Position numbers and translations under genes: made by a program
In this document: positions 1 through 8,931 of the stretch, piece after piece
Position numbering within the stretch: the stretch's first letter is position 1
How the letters are laid out: the number at the start of each line of letters is the position of its first letter
The notes under the pieces: generated by a model
Told to the model about the DNA's origin: nothing
The model's input: only the letters and a program-made list of their open reading frames with translations
Databases searched by the model: none
From: Fimbriimonas ginsengisoli Gsoil 348
GTDB taxonomy: Bacteria; Armatimonadota; Fimbriimonadia; Fimbriimonadales; Fimbriimonadaceae
NCBI GenBank assembly: GCA_945881865.1
Contig: CAMCVK010000011.1
Span: 62,001 to 126,000, forward strand
Length of the DNA stretch: 64,000 bases
Direction of reading: 5' to 3'

Positions 1-1
1 T

Positions 2-400
2 CGGTTCGACGGCGGCAAGACGATGGACCTCATCGAGAGCTGGGCACTCAACCTCAACTCACTCGAAGGCTCCTGGATCGTCGGCGATCGCGGCGGCGTG
101 AAGCTCGATCCGTTCGGCTTCTTCAAGAGCTACGGTCACCTCGACATGAACGCGACGGCCGAGCTTGGTTCGGCAAACTTCCGGTGGCGAAAAGTGCAGG
201 GCGACGGCGACTACTACGGCGACTCGCAGGCGCACTGGATCGCGGCGCTTTCGGGCAAGGTCGAACTTTGGCCGACCGCCGAGGTTGCTTTGAACACGAT
301 GCTGGTTTCGGAAGGCGTGTACCTTTCGTCGGAACTGGGACGCGAAGTCACCGCCGACGAAGTTCGGTCATCTTCTAAGAGCACGGCTGTTCAGATCTGA
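2..400 (+). CDS. Gfo/Idh/MocA family oxidoreductase, C-terminal part (5' truncated by window edge)
   Basis: An open frame runs in from the left edge (first full codon at base 2) to TGA at 398-400, giving about 132 residues. Near the start GDRGGVKLDPF, then HWIAALSGK, and the C-terminal run ALNTMLVSEGVYLSSELGREV match the end of the alpha/beta C-terminal domain of Gfo/Idh/MocA sugar oxidoreductases, where the last helices read 'a..alnvm.v.eaiy.S...GreV'. The NAD-binding Rossmann half would lie outside the window, so substrate cannot be judged. It is convergent with the priming sugar transferase, whose stop is one base away, leaving no room for a terminator. A nucleotide-sugar dehydrogenase role in the EPS locus is possible but unproven. 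Confidence 0.75.
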   Translation, partial: RFDGGKTMDLIESWALNLNSLEGSWIVGDRGGVKLDPFGFFKSYGHLDMNATAELGSANFRWRKVQGDGDYYGDSQAHWIAALSGKVELWPTAEVALNTMLVSEGVYLSSELGREVTADEVRSSSKSTAVQI

Positions 401-401
401 A

Positions 402-1850
402 CTACTGACCGGCGGCCGTCAGAACGACCCGGATCGTCTTTGAGATGATCCTTACATCAAGCACCGGTGAACGGTGCTTGATGTAATATAAATCGTATTG
501 CAGCTTGATCAGGCTGTCTTCCTCGCTTGAGCCGTACCGGTACTTCACCTGCGCCCAGCCGGTGAGACCCGGCTTCACCGCGTGTCGCGCCCGGTAAAAC
601 GGGATGGATTCGGCCAGCTTCGCGACGAACTCGGGCCGCTCGGGACGCGGCCCGATGAGACTCATTTCACCCTTTAGAATGTTCCAGAACTGGGGCAACT
701 CATCGAGTCTTGTGCGCCGGAGAAATCGACCAACCGGCGTGATCCGGGGGTCGCCGTGCGTGCTCCACTGAGCCCCGTTCGACTCCGCGTTCACCGTCAT
801 CGACCGAAACTTCACGATGGAAAAGTTGCGACCGCTCTTGCCGACTCGCAGCTGGTGGTAAAAGATGGGGCCGGGGCTTCCACCGCAGGCGTTCGCGAGC
901 GCAATAAACGGCATCAACAACGCGGTGAGCGCAAGGCCGAGGATGCCCGCGGCAACGTCGAGGATGCGCACAAAAACGTCGTGCAACAGCAGATGACGTG
1001 GCTGCTCCACCGGGAACATAACGCCCCAGTTGTTCCCGACATGCTCGACCGCGACCTTTTGCATGAGGTCTTCGTACATCTGCGGCATGCTGGTGATGCG
1101 CACCCCTTGCTCGCGGGCGGCGACCAAACCGGTGAACACCCCGGCACTGAGTACCGGCGTGCGATTGATGGAGAGACAGATTGTGTCGACACCAAGTTGC
1201 TTCACCCAATCCATCAAGGTTTCGGTTTTGCCGAGCACCGGCAATCCGGCATGTAATTGCCCAACCTTCGTCTCCTCGTCGTCCACAAAGCCTACGAGTT
1301 GGAACCCGCGGTCTCCCCGCAATTGATTCTCGGCCACGGCCGCGGCGAGAATGCCGCCGCTTCGTCCGGCCCCCACCACCAGAACTCTTCGGGCAAAGGG
1401 AAATTTTCTTGCCGCAGCGCAAAAGAGCGTCCGCCAGATAGCAAACAGCACGACCGCCGTGATTGCTAACGAAGCCTTTAGCCACAGCGGACCCGTCAAT
1501 GAAGGCAATTCATAGAGTGAACGTGCCGTGAGCACCACGAACGCGGCCGCGACCGTTGCAAGGTGAGTGCGCGGGTAAGAAGCCGCCCGGCTGAGGCTAT
1601 AGAGGTTCGAACTTAGGGCAAGCAGGAACCAAAGCGCGGTTGAGCCGAAGAGAGAAAGCAACTCCACGCTTGAGATGAATTGCAGCGACGCGCCGCGACG
1701 GTCCCAGGTTGCCAGCAGCATCGGGACCAACAGCGCGACCATGTCTCCGGTCGCGAGGAGAATCTTTCCGTCGCGCAAAGACAGCCGCGCGGCAACCGCT
1801 TGGTCAGCCGAGGGCACCTTAACCGTATAAGCATCTTCCGCGTGAATCAT
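402..1850 (-). CDS. Priming undecaprenyl-phosphate sugar phosphotransferase (exopolysaccharide biosynthesis polyprenyl glycosylphosphotransferase)
   Basis: This integral membrane enzyme would move a sugar-1-phosphate from a nucleotide sugar onto undecaprenyl phosphate, the first step of exopolysaccharide repeat-unit assembly. The N-terminal half has several hydrophobic segments, followed by a CoA-binding-like Rossmann domain (VVGAGRSGG, then LVGFVDDE). The C-terminal third is a bacterial sugar transferase domain with KFRSM, RRTRLDELPQFWNI, LIGPRPERPEF and KPGLTGWAQV. These are all hallmark motifs of the WcaJ/WbaP group. I start at ATG 1850; an upstream ATG at 1883 adds 11 residues and cannot be excluded, since neither has a clear ribosome-binding site. 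It lies downstream of the SLBB export gene on the same strand. Confidence 0.92.
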   Translation of the reverse strand: MIHAEDAYTVKVPSADQAVAARLSLRDGKILLATGDMVALLVPMLLATWDRRGASLQFISSVELLSLFGSTALWFLLALSSNLYSLSRAASYPRTHLATVAAAFVVLTARSLYELPSLTGPLWLKASLAITAVVLFAIWRTLFCAAARKFPFARRVLVVGAGRSGGILAAAVAENQLRGDRGFQLVGFVDDEETKVGQLHAGLPVLGKTETLMDWVKQLGVDTICLSINRTPVLSAGVFTGLVAAREQGVRITSMPQMYEDLMQKVAVEHVGNNWGVMFPVEQPRHLLLHDVFVRILDVAAGILGLALTALLMPFIALANACGGSPGPIFYHQLRVGKSGRNFSIVKFRSMTVNAESNGAQWSTHGDPRITPVGRFLRRTRLDELPQFWNILKGEMSLIGPRPERPEFVAKLAESIPFYRARHAVKPGLTGWAQVKYRYGSSEEDSLIKLQYDLYYIKHRSPVLDVRIISKTIRVVLTAAGQ

Positions 1851-1897
1851 ACGTATTGAGCAATAAACAAGAAATACAATCAAACAAAATAAAGTTT

Positions 1898-1912
1898 GCC
1901 GCCCCTGGCGGC
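1898..1912 (-). terminator. Possible intergenic hairpin between SLBB export gene and sugar transferase
   Basis: GCCGCC and GGCGGC arms with a 3-base loop lie just after the stop of the SLBB gene. On the minus strand they are followed by AAACTTTATTTTG, a T-rich but imperfect tract. It could be a weak terminator or a processing hairpin between two genes that probably belong to one transcription unit. Confidence 0.35.
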
Positions 1913-1924
1913 CGCAAAACTCGC

Positions 1925-4900
1925 CTACTTCGAGAGTGCCCGGATGAGCGCGAGGGTGAGGCCCGCGCTGGCCAAGCCCGAAGCCGCATTCTGAAGGTCA
2001 CTGACCTTCTCTCGCAATCGAACCGCCATCACCTTTGTTGGCACCAGAATGTGGTCGCCAAGCTCAATCTTAACGCCGCGTCGGTACTTTAGAATCGTGC
2101 CGGAGGCGCGCACGACAATGATGAGATCGACGGCTGCGTCCGCCGAGGTGCCGCCCGCCCGGTCCAGGTAGTACGCAAGCGACTCACCCGGCGCGAACGT
2201 TACCGCGCTGGGCAGGGCCACGGCTCCCGAGATCGCGACCGTCGTTGGTCGCTCCGGAATGATCAGCGTGTCGCCGTCCTGCAAAATCACATCCGTACGA
2301 CCGCCCGGCTGACGTAGCGCCGTTTCGACGTTCACGTTTAGGTTGCCGCTGGGAATCAGTTCTCGCTCGCCCAGCACGCGCGCGGCGGTGGCCGCCTCGC
2401 TTCGCAGCGCCTCCGCCAGTGCCTGGTCCAGCGACTTTCCGGGCTGGATCGAAAGACCGCCCTGCCCGCTCGGAGTCGGTTGATTCGTCAGCAAGGGTGC
2501 TGATCCGCTGATGCTGGAACCTTGTGAGAACACAATTCGAAGCCGATCCAGGTCGATGAGCGCCTGCGCGCGCTTGAACTCGTCTTCCGAAACCAGACGG
2601 AAGGCCGCTGCGAGCCGCGGCTGAAGCGCAAGCTGGCGCGCGGTCGTTAGGAACTTCGGATCACGAACAAACTCCGCACCGGGCGTGAAGGCACGCTCGG
2701 TGAGGCCGCCGGACCGCTGGACCAGGTTGCTCAGGCGGTCATTGCGGCCGGTCAACATGTAGGGGCCGGGGTACTTCACTGCGCCCAGGATTTGAACGAT
2801 CCGAGGCTTCTCGATGAGATCGGTTCGCGTTGGAAGCGTGATCGTGTCGCCCGGCTGAAGTGCGACGTTCGCGGACGGCATGCCGGCGAGGACGTCGGCC
2901 AGCTTGATGCGCACGGTGGGGGCACCGATCTCGCTCCAGGCGCGCGTTAATTCTAGGGTTTCGGCGGCATTCGGGAACGCGCCACCGGCAAACGAAATCG
3001 CGTCCTTCAGGGTCATGTTCGATGCGCGGCGGAACGTCCCGGGCCGTTGCACGGCGCCGATGACGCGGACAGTCTCATCAACGCGGAACGCCGTTTCTTC
3101 CTGAGTGAACACGCTGAGTTTGTCCTTCGCAAGCAACTCAACGTTCTGGCTCGGGTCCCCCGTCATGACCTTGGCTAAGTCTAGGACGAGCAGCGGACCT
3201 TGGGTGCCGTCGGCATTCACGCGCTGAAGGTAAGCGCGATCGATGGAGGCGTTCGGTTTGAGGCCGCCAACGACGGCGATGAGGTCGGCAACCCGCATCC
3301 CCTTGGATCGCGTGTAGGTTCCCTGTCGAAGCACCGCGCCGCTAATCTCCACTGTTTGCTCTGCGGTGAACGCGCTCTCGGCGAACGTGTTCACGGTCAG
3401 GACGTCGTCATCCAACAGCAAAATGTTCGCCGTCTTGTCGCCGTCGAGGGCTTTGCCGAGGTCCACCTTAAGCAGTTCGCCGGGCGTTCCGTCCGGCAGC
3501 GTGCGCTGGATGAAGCCCATTCGGTCGTTTGCCGTTGGTAGCAGACCGCCGACCTGCACCAAGAGATCGCGCAACGTCATTCCGTCGGCGCGGCGATAGG
3601 CACCCGGCCGCTGCACCGCCCCGGCCACCGAGAGTCGGCGCGGGCTGAGGAACGCCAGCTCGCCGACGGTGTAAATCTTCAGCCGGTCGCCTTCCTTCAG
3701 CAGCGGATTCGCGGCCGACTTCTGCACGGCGTCCCGTAGGTTCACCGGAATCAGGATGTCTTCGCCAAGAGCCGTTTTCCGGAAGAGATCGGCTCGGTCG
3801 AGTGCCGCTTCCGGCAGGAGACCTCGCGCGGTGTCGATGAGGTCCGAAACGCGCATGCCCGGCCGGAGCGCGTAGGTTCGAGGCTGGTCGACCGGGCCCT
3901 GAATCGTGACCACGTTCGCTAGCACGGGTCGGACGGAGAAGACCTCGACGTTGTCGCCGTCGTAGAGCACCGGGTTGCCGTCCTTCGCGCCCAGGTTCAC
4001 GTCCGCCAAAAATCGGCTGTTACCAGGGCGAATCGATTCGACGGATACGCGCTGCGAGATTCCCGCCGGGCGAACGCCACCGGCAAACTTCAGCGCCTGT
4101 TTCAGCGTCTCGCCGGTTTTGAGTTCAAAAATGGCTGGGCGGCGAACTTCGCCGCGCACGCTTACCTGCGAAACGGCGGGCGGGATGAGCAGCAAGTCGC
4201 CGGGTTGCATTCCAATGTCCCCCGATGCGTCGCCCCGCAGGAAGTAGCCATACAGGTCAATCGTCTTCGTGGCACCGTTGGCGCGTCGCAGCTCGATGGT
4301 GCGGAGCGAACCGAAGTCCGAAGGGCCACCGGCCGCATAAAGCGCGTTGAAAACGGAAATGATGCTCGGAACCTCGTAGGTTCCGGGCGCGAACGCCTCG
4401 CCCAGCACGCGAATGGTGATGCTCCGGACGGCAGCAAGTTGAATCTCGGCTTTTGCGTCCCGAACAAACCTCGCGGCCACCCGGCTAATGAGCTGCTCGG
4501 ATTGGGCAAGTGTCTGGCCGCGCAGAACCACTTTTCGGTTTGTGCCCGGCACCAAAATAGAACCCGTTGCGTCCAGCTTCGCTTCCGTTTCGGTTGCCGC
4601 CTGCACCGGGCTGGTGATTCGAATCGTGAGCCGATCGCCGGGGCCGAGCTGGTACCGCGCCGGAACGGTGGTCATGTTTCCTCGCGCCAAATCGCTGGGT
4701 CCAACCGGCGTCGCCGTCGGGTCGGTCGGCGCAGCTGGGTTCTCTCGCTGACGCTGAAACACCAGCTTGCGGGCTTCGGCGAAGAAACTGTAGCCAAATC
4801 GGTCGAGCGGCGGCCGCACGGCGGGCGTCACATCGGCACTTTGCGGCTTCGCTTTCTCAGTAACTGGCGCGGTAACCGGTTTTTCGGCGGCGGGTTTTTC

Positions 4901-5059
4901 TTGTACGGGAGTCACAACCGGCGGAACGGAGCCGGTCGTTTCGGTGCTCTGCGCGTAGCTGCCGGGGAAAGAGCCAAGAACCAAAACGGCAAGCATGGCC
5001 GTGAAGACCCAACGGCCGGACATCCTCACCCACGCGTATTTACTGGCAAATTCAGTCAT
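1925..5059 (-). CDS. Large SLBB-domain polysaccharide export protein (Wza-like) with about eight SLBB repeats
   Basis: Outer-membrane or periplasmic polysaccharide export protein of about 1044 residues. After a hydrophobic N-terminal signal segment and a Pro/Lys/Thr-rich linker, a Poly_export domain begins at YQLGPGDRLTI. About eight SLBB units follow, recognisable by repeats such as VRGEVRRPAIFEL, VAGAVQRPGAYRRADG, ISGAVLRQGTYTRSKG, IGAVQRPGTFRRA, LGAVKYPGPYML and ISGAVALPSAVTF, each with a following AGG. Wza has far fewer SLBB units, so this protein is unusually long. I use ATG 5059. An in-frame TTG at 5140 would add a poor N-terminal extension, and ATG 5023 would give a shorter signal sequence. 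It is divergent from the Wzz-like gene at 5201 and is probably the export channel for the locus. Confidence 0.9.
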   Translation of the reverse strand: MTEFASKYAWVRMSGRWVFTAMLAVLVLGSFPGSYAQSTETTGSVPPVVTPVQEKPAAEKPVTAPVTEKAKPQSADVTPAVRPPLDRFGYSFFAEARKLVFQRQRENPAAPTDPTATPVGPSDLARGNMTTVPARYQLGPGDRLTIRITSPVQAATETEAKLDATGSILVPGTNRKVVLRGQTLAQSEQLISRVAARFVRDAKAEIQLAAVRSITIRVLGEAFAPGTYEVPSIISVFNALYAAGGPSDFGSLRTIELRRANGATKTIDLYGYFLRGDASGDIGMQPGDLLLIPPAVSQVSVRGEVRRPAIFELKTGETLKQALKFAGGVRPAGISQRVSVESIRPGNSRFLADVNLGAKDGNPVLYDGDNVEVFSVRPVLANVVTIQGPVDQPRTYALRPGMRVSDLIDTARGLLPEAALDRADLFRKTALGEDILIPVNLRDAVQKSAANPLLKEGDRLKIYTVGELAFLSPRRLSVAGAVQRPGAYRRADGMTLRDLLVQVGGLLPTANDRMGFIQRTLPDGTPGELLKVDLGKALDGDKTANILLLDDDVLTVNTFAESAFTAEQTVEISGAVLRQGTYTRSKGMRVADLIAVVGGLKPNASIDRAYLQRVNADGTQGPLLVLDLAKVMTGDPSQNVELLAKDKLSVFTQEETAFRVDETVRVIGAVQRPGTFRRASNMTLKDAISFAGGAFPNAAETLELTRAWSEIGAPTVRIKLADVLAGMPSANVALQPGDTITLPTRTDLIEKPRIVQILGAVKYPGPYMLTGRNDRLSNLVQRSGGLTERAFTPGAEFVRDPKFLTTARQLALQPRLAAAFRLVSEDEFKRAQALIDLDRLRIVFSQGSSISGSAPLLTNQPTPSGQGGLSIQPGKSLDQALAEALRSEAATAARVLGERELIPSGNLNVNVETALRQPGGRTDVILQDGDTLIIPERPTTVAISGAVALPSAVTFAPGESLAYYLDRAGGTSADAAVDLIIVVRASGTILKYRRGVKIELGDHILVPTKVMAVRLREKVSDLQNAASGLASAGLTLALIRALSK

Positions 5060-5160
5060 GGAAATGTGATCCGGTCGGGCACCGCCTTCCAGTGGCGGCA
5101 GGTTACCTCTCGATCTCCCCAAGTTTTCGGTCTTAACCAAATCTTTACATAACTCCGCGC

Positions 5161-5166
5161 TATACT
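5161..5166 (+). promoter_or_regulatory. Candidate -10 box upstream of the first Wzz-like gene
   Basis: TATACT lies 35 bases before the ATG at 5201 in the short divergent region between the SLBB and Wzz-like genes. No good -35 hexamer is found at 16-18 bases, so this is only a weak promoter call. Confidence 0.25.
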
Positions 5167-5200
5167 CCCACGGGTTCGGCCTCCGGTTCCTTCTGATTCT

Positions 5201-6460
5201 ATGAAACGTTCGTCTGCGCCACAGGAGTCGAAGTCAACTTTTTTCGGCAGCGGACTTCTTGTACGAGGCTTTGTTATTGGGGCGGTTATGGCTGCGGCCA
5301 CAGCTGGTTTTGTGCTCCTGTCGCCGGCGCGATACGAAGCGTTTTCGACATTCGTGATTCCCAACCTCACCACCGGCCAAGCTTCGATTTCGTTGGCAAG
5401 TCGGGATGCGACGCCTTTGACAATTTTGCAAGGAGTTGGCGGAAGTGCGCGAATGGTGAGCGCGCTAAGCGCCAAGTCTGGCCGCCCGGCTGAGGAGATT
5501 CGGCTCGGCTTGCGCTGGGACGTTAACGCGGAGGCAAACCAGCTGACGGTTAGATACCAAGACTCTGACGCCAAGCAAGCGGTTCAGATCGTCCAGGACG
5601 CCTCGACCGAATTGCGTTCGCTCGGAAGCGAACTCCGAAAAGAGCTCGCCAGTACGTTGGAAATGCAACTTCAGGCCGCTCTCAAACAACGCGAGGCGGG
5701 CCTAGTCGAACTGGAGCAAAGCCTAGTCGCGGCCCAAAAGCGGTTGCGCACTGTGCCCGATGCGACTTCCCCGACCGGCCTAACGGCGCTTGGCCGCCTG
5801 AAGGACGTAGAGATTGAGCTTGGCCGAACCGAAACGGCGCTCGAAATCGCGCGAAAATCGGCCGTCGCCCGTGGCGAAACGAAGAACAGCGTCGTCTTGC
5901 CGGTGTCTTCGCGGACCAACGCGATGACGGGGCCCAGTTGGAAGCAGCGCGTTCAGCAAGATGAGTACGAGCTTCGTGTCGCCGAGACCAAGTTCGGACC
6001 CGATTCGCCCGAAGTCCTGACCCAGCGACGCAAGCTTCGCGAAACCGAGCGCCAGTTGACGCGGGAGATGACCGATTACCTTGCCTCCGTCCGCCAGAGT
6101 CTCGACCCTGAGATCGCCGCCCTGGAATCGAAGCGCCAGGTTTTGGCCTGGCAACGCCAAACGCTCGCGACCCTAGGGAAGGTTGCTCCGGAAGAAGCGC
6201 TGGACCTCGAGCGGCGCGTTCGGGAAATCCAGGCGGAGGCGGAAGCTCTCGCGAGGATGAAGAGCCAGGTCGATGCCGCTCGACTGGATGCGGAGATTGA
6301 TCGAGCGACCTATGTGATGCTGGATCCGCCGCAATTGCGAGATCGACCAGTGAACAAAGACCTTCCGGTACCGGTTGGAATCGCGCTCCTCGCTGGCTTT
6401 GGGCTTTCGGCTCTTCTGAGCCTCCGCCCGGGCAAGTCGACCGAATCGGCAGGCAGCTGA
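5201..6460 (+). CDS. Wzz-like polysaccharide co-polymerase without kinase domain
   Basis: Inner-membrane protein of 419 residues. One hydrophobic segment lies near residues 22-45 and a second near the C-terminus (PVGIALLAGFGLSALLSL). Between them is a long periplasmic domain rich in Gln, Glu and Arg that is predicted coiled coil. This is the layout of chain-length determinants that set polymer length with the Wzy polymerase. No Walker motif or C-terminal tyrosine kinase is present. It shares design and local motifs (KFGPDSPEV here, KFGDDAPEV there) with the second Wzz-like protein at 12490-13737. The stop overlaps the ATG of the MurA-like gene by one base (TGATG), indicating translational coupling. 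Confidence 0.85.
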   Translation: MKRSSAPQESKSTFFGSGLLVRGFVIGAVMAAATAGFVLLSPARYEAFSTFVIPNLTTGQASISLASRDATPLTILQGVGGSARMVSALSAKSGRPAEEIRLGLRWDVNAEANQLTVRYQDSDAKQAVQIVQDASTELRSLGSELRKELASTLEMQLQAALKQREAGLVELEQSLVAAQKRLRTVPDATSPTGLTALGRLKDVEIELGRTETALEIARKSAVARGETKNSVVLPVSSRTNAMTGPSWKQRVQQDEYELRVAETKFGPDSPEVLTQRRKLRETERQLTREMTDYLASVRQSLDPEIAALESKRQVLAWQRQTLATLGKVAPEEALDLERRVREIQAEAEALARMKSQVDAARLDAEIDRATYVMLDPPQLRDRPVNKDLPVPVGIALLAGFGLSALLSLRPGKSTESAGS

Positions 6461-7722
6461 TGTCCGGAACCCCGCGAAGCTACACGCTCCGTCCTGGTCG
6501 GCCCGAAGGCAAGGTCACCGTGAGCGGCGCGAAAAACAGCGTGCTCCGGCTTCTTGCCGCCTCACTTCTCACCAGCGAGCCAGTTAGCCTATCGAACTAC
6601 CCCAGCGGCCTGCTCGATGCCCAAATCCACGTCGGCATGCTCCGCATGCTCGGCAAGAGTTGCATCGTAAGGGAAAGTGAAATTCACATTACGGAGGGCT
6701 TTCCGGTTCCGGCGGCCCTCAACTGGACGGAAAGATCGATCCGGAACACCCTCCTGATTCTCGGCGCGATGGTCGCCCGGACCGGCGTTGGGGCCGTACC
6801 CGTGCCGGGCGGATGCCGCCTGGGGGATCGAAAGCATGATCTTCACGAGCTGGTTCTCACCTCGCTGGGGGCTAAAGTCTGGGTAGACCAAGAGGGTCGA
6901 CTCGCCGCCGAAGCACCCAACGGACTGACCGGTGCGGACATCCACCTGCCGATTCGAAGTACGGGCGCGACCGAGAACGCCATCATCTGTGGCTCGCTGG
7001 CCGCCGGAACCACCCGAATCTGGAACCCCCATGTGCGGCCCGAAATTCTGGATCTCGTTGCGTTCCTTCGACAGCTCGGGGCGAACATTGAGGTCTTCGG
7101 ACAGGAGCACATCGCTGTACACGGCGTCGACCGGCTCGGCGGCGGGACGCACCGGGTGATCGCCGACAATATGGAAGCACTCACGTGGGCGGTGGGTGCC
7201 GTGATCACCGGCGGCGACGTCGAGATCGAAAACTTTCCTTTTGGCGACCTAGAAGTTCCGCTCATTCATCTGCGGGAGAGCGGCGCGAAGTTCTATCGGG
7301 GCGAGAATTCGCTCATCGTCCGTGGCGGCCGACCGTATCCGGTCGAGATTAGTACCGGGCCCTACCCGGGCATCAACTCGGACATGCAGCCAATTTTCGC
7401 CGTCTACGGAGCGGCCGCTCGGGGAACGTCGAAAGTCATCGACCTGCGATTCCCGGGTCGGTATGCCTATGCGGATGAACTGCGGAAGCTCGGCGCCGAC
7501 GTTGTCTCTGAAGGCGACCTGCTGGTGATTCACGGCGGCAGACCGCTCGTTGGGTCGGACGTAATCGCCGTGGACCTCCGGGCGGGAATTGCCCTTGCTC
7601 TGGCCGGCCTCATCGCCGAAGGCGAGACGACGATCCACGACGCCTGGCAGATCGAGCGCGGCTACAACCAATTCATCCCAAAGCTGCGCGCTCTGGGTGC
7701 CAACGTCACCGTGACGCCCTGA
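6460..7722 (+). CDS. MurA-like UDP-N-acetylglucosamine 1-carboxyvinyltransferase (EPSP synthase family)
   Basis: This 420-residue protein has the length and motifs of MurA, which transfers enolpyruvate from PEP to UDP-GlcNAc in the cytoplasm. GAKN at residues 23-26 supplies the conserved Lys-Asn pair. GGCRLGDR (Cys119, Arg124) matches the catalytic Cys and nearby Arg of E. coli MurA, and SDMQ (Asp308) matches the conserved Asp. The enzyme therefore looks active rather than degenerate. Its place is odd: it is translationally coupled to a Wzz-like gene inside an exopolysaccharide cluster. It may be the housekeeping enzyme, a MurZ-type second copy, or one making a modified sugar for the polymer. 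It converges with the glycosyltransferase gene, overlapping by 17 bases. Confidence 0.85.
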   Translation: MSGTPRSYTLRPGRPEGKVTVSGAKNSVLRLLAASLLTSEPVSLSNYPSGLLDAQIHVGMLRMLGKSCIVRESEIHITEGFPVPAALNWTERSIRNTLLILGAMVARTGVGAVPVPGGCRLGDRKHDLHELVLTSLGAKVWVDQEGRLAAEAPNGLTGADIHLPIRSTGATENAIICGSLAAGTTRIWNPHVRPEILDLVAFLRQLGANIEVFGQEHIAVHGVDRLGGGTHRVIADNMEALTWAVGAVITGGDVEIENFPFGDLEVPLIHLRESGAKFYRGENSLIVRGGRPYPVEISTGPYPGINSDMQPIFAVYGAAARGTSKVIDLRFPGRYAYADELRKLGADVVSEGDLLVIHGGRPLVGSDVIAVDLRAGIALALAGLIAEGETTIHDAWQIERGYNQFIPKLRALGANVTVTP

Positions 7723-8911
7723 GGCGCGCCGAAAGCTGCGCCCGAAAACTTTTCGACATCATTGCCCTCAGGCCGCGCTTTGCCACGGCATAGGGCATCG
7801 CCGCGCGGATATTGGAGGCTGCAGGTACCCGGGCCGGGCCTCCATAGAGCGCCTCGTATGCGGCCAGCGAGTGTCGAACATCGAGAAAACGATCGGCATA
7901 ATCTGTGCCCAGGGCGGCCAAATCTTCTCGCACGCCTGGCTCAAAAAGAACGCGTTCCAGGTCGTCCACAAGCTGCGCCTGAGGAAGCGATGCCGCGTTT
8001 CGACCGCTGAAATTGAACTCCGCGAACGAGTCGATGTTGTCCTTCTGCACTAAGCCCGAATAGCCGTCTTTGTTCACCAAGAAGAGCGGGCAGCCAACGG
8101 CAAGGGCCTCGAACGCCGTCCGCCCCATGCCAAAAATGGCGTCCGCCATGCCCAGATAGGACTGCGCGTCCATGGCGACCGTTTCATCCGAGACGGCAAA
8201 CGGTACTTCGGCGCAGCGCGTTCGCACCTGCTCGGCCAATGCGGGAACGTCGGCGTAGCCGATGTGCACGAAGGTGACCTTTCGGCCGCGCTTGCGAAGC
8301 TCCGCCGCCGCGTCGATGCCCTCCAGAATGCCCCGCGTGTAGGCCGGACCGATACGGGCGATGCGGAGAATAATCTTGGCTTCCGGTTCGATCCCGTGCT
8401 TCCGTCGAAATTCAAGCCACTTTTCGCTGTTTTGCCTCGCCCGCAACTCGCCGGTATCAATACGCGCCGGAATGACCTGCACCTCTGCGGCGGGACAAAG
8501 CTCGCGAAGCTCCGCTTGGTTTTCGGAACTCAAACAAGTGAGCAGCGGTGGGTTAAGCCGTCGCATGAGCTTTAGCTCAAGCGGCTCTCGCACCGGCGGG
8601 CCGCCGCAACGAGTGTAAATCACTGGCTTGTCTCGCCTGACCCCGAGAGACGCTGATTCCACCAGGCCAAGCGTGCTGAACAAGTGGATTGCATCGAATT
8701 CCTCCCCGGTCTGTGCCGCGAGATCGGTCCGAAAGCGGTGCCGCACGCGCACCGGTGTAAAGCCGGCCCCGCGCACCACCGCGTCCGGCGACGCTTCGCC
8801 GATAAGAAAACGGATGTCGTGACCACGCGACCGCATGCCAGAAGCCAGCGTGACGGCGGTTCGGGTGTGTCCGCCCAACCCCGCATCCAGCACAACGTAG
8901 ACCAGCTTCAT
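7706..8911 (-). CDS. Glycosyltransferase, GT-B fold (GT4-like)
   Basis: About 401 residues with a GT-B layout. The N-terminal motif MKLVYVVLDAGLGGHTR with its glycine-rich loop starts the acceptor domain. The second half has LRIARIGPAYTRG, then a helix-strand pattern, GYADVP, and the donor-site region GRTAFEALAVGCPLFLVNKDG, similar to the E-x7-E region of GT4 enzymes. It would add a sugar from a nucleotide donor to the lipid-linked repeat unit at the inner membrane face. I start at ATG 8911 because the longer frame to 9055 is low-complexity and overlaps the divergent beta-propeller gene. Start codons of the two divergent genes are only 20 bases apart. Donor and acceptor sugars cannot be inferred. 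Confidence 0.85.
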   Translation of the reverse strand: MKLVYVVLDAGLGGHTRTAVTLASGMRSRGHDIRFLIGEASPDAVVRGAGFTPVRVRHRFRTDLAAQTGEEFDAIHLFSTLGLVESASLGVRRDKPVIYTRCGGPPVREPLELKLMRRLNPPLLTCLSSENQAELRELCPAAEVQVIPARIDTGELRARQNSEKWLEFRRKHGIEPEAKIILRIARIGPAYTRGILEGIDAAAELRKRGRKVTFVHIGYADVPALAEQVRTRCAEVPFAVSDETVAMDAQSYLGMADAIFGMGRTAFEALAVGCPLFLVNKDGYSGLVQKDNIDSFAEFNFSGRNAASLPQAQLVDDLERVLFEPGVREDLAALGTDYADRFLDVRHSLAAYEALYGGPARVPAASNIRAAMPYAVAKRGLRAMMSKSFRAQLSARLRASR

Positions 8912-8931
8912 CCGGGGCAGAGGGTACCGTC

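Noticed and set aside
4205-5152. 315-codon plus-strand open frame opposite the SLBB gene
   Set aside because: It lies wholly antisense to a protein with strong domain motifs; its translation is rich in Arg/Gly and has no recognisable pattern. It is a shadow of GC-rich codon use.
5138-5166. Complete sigma-70 promoter with TATACT before the first Wzz-like gene
   Set aside because: The hexamer 17 bases upstream (CAAATC) does not match a -35 element; only the -10 is reported, at low confidence.
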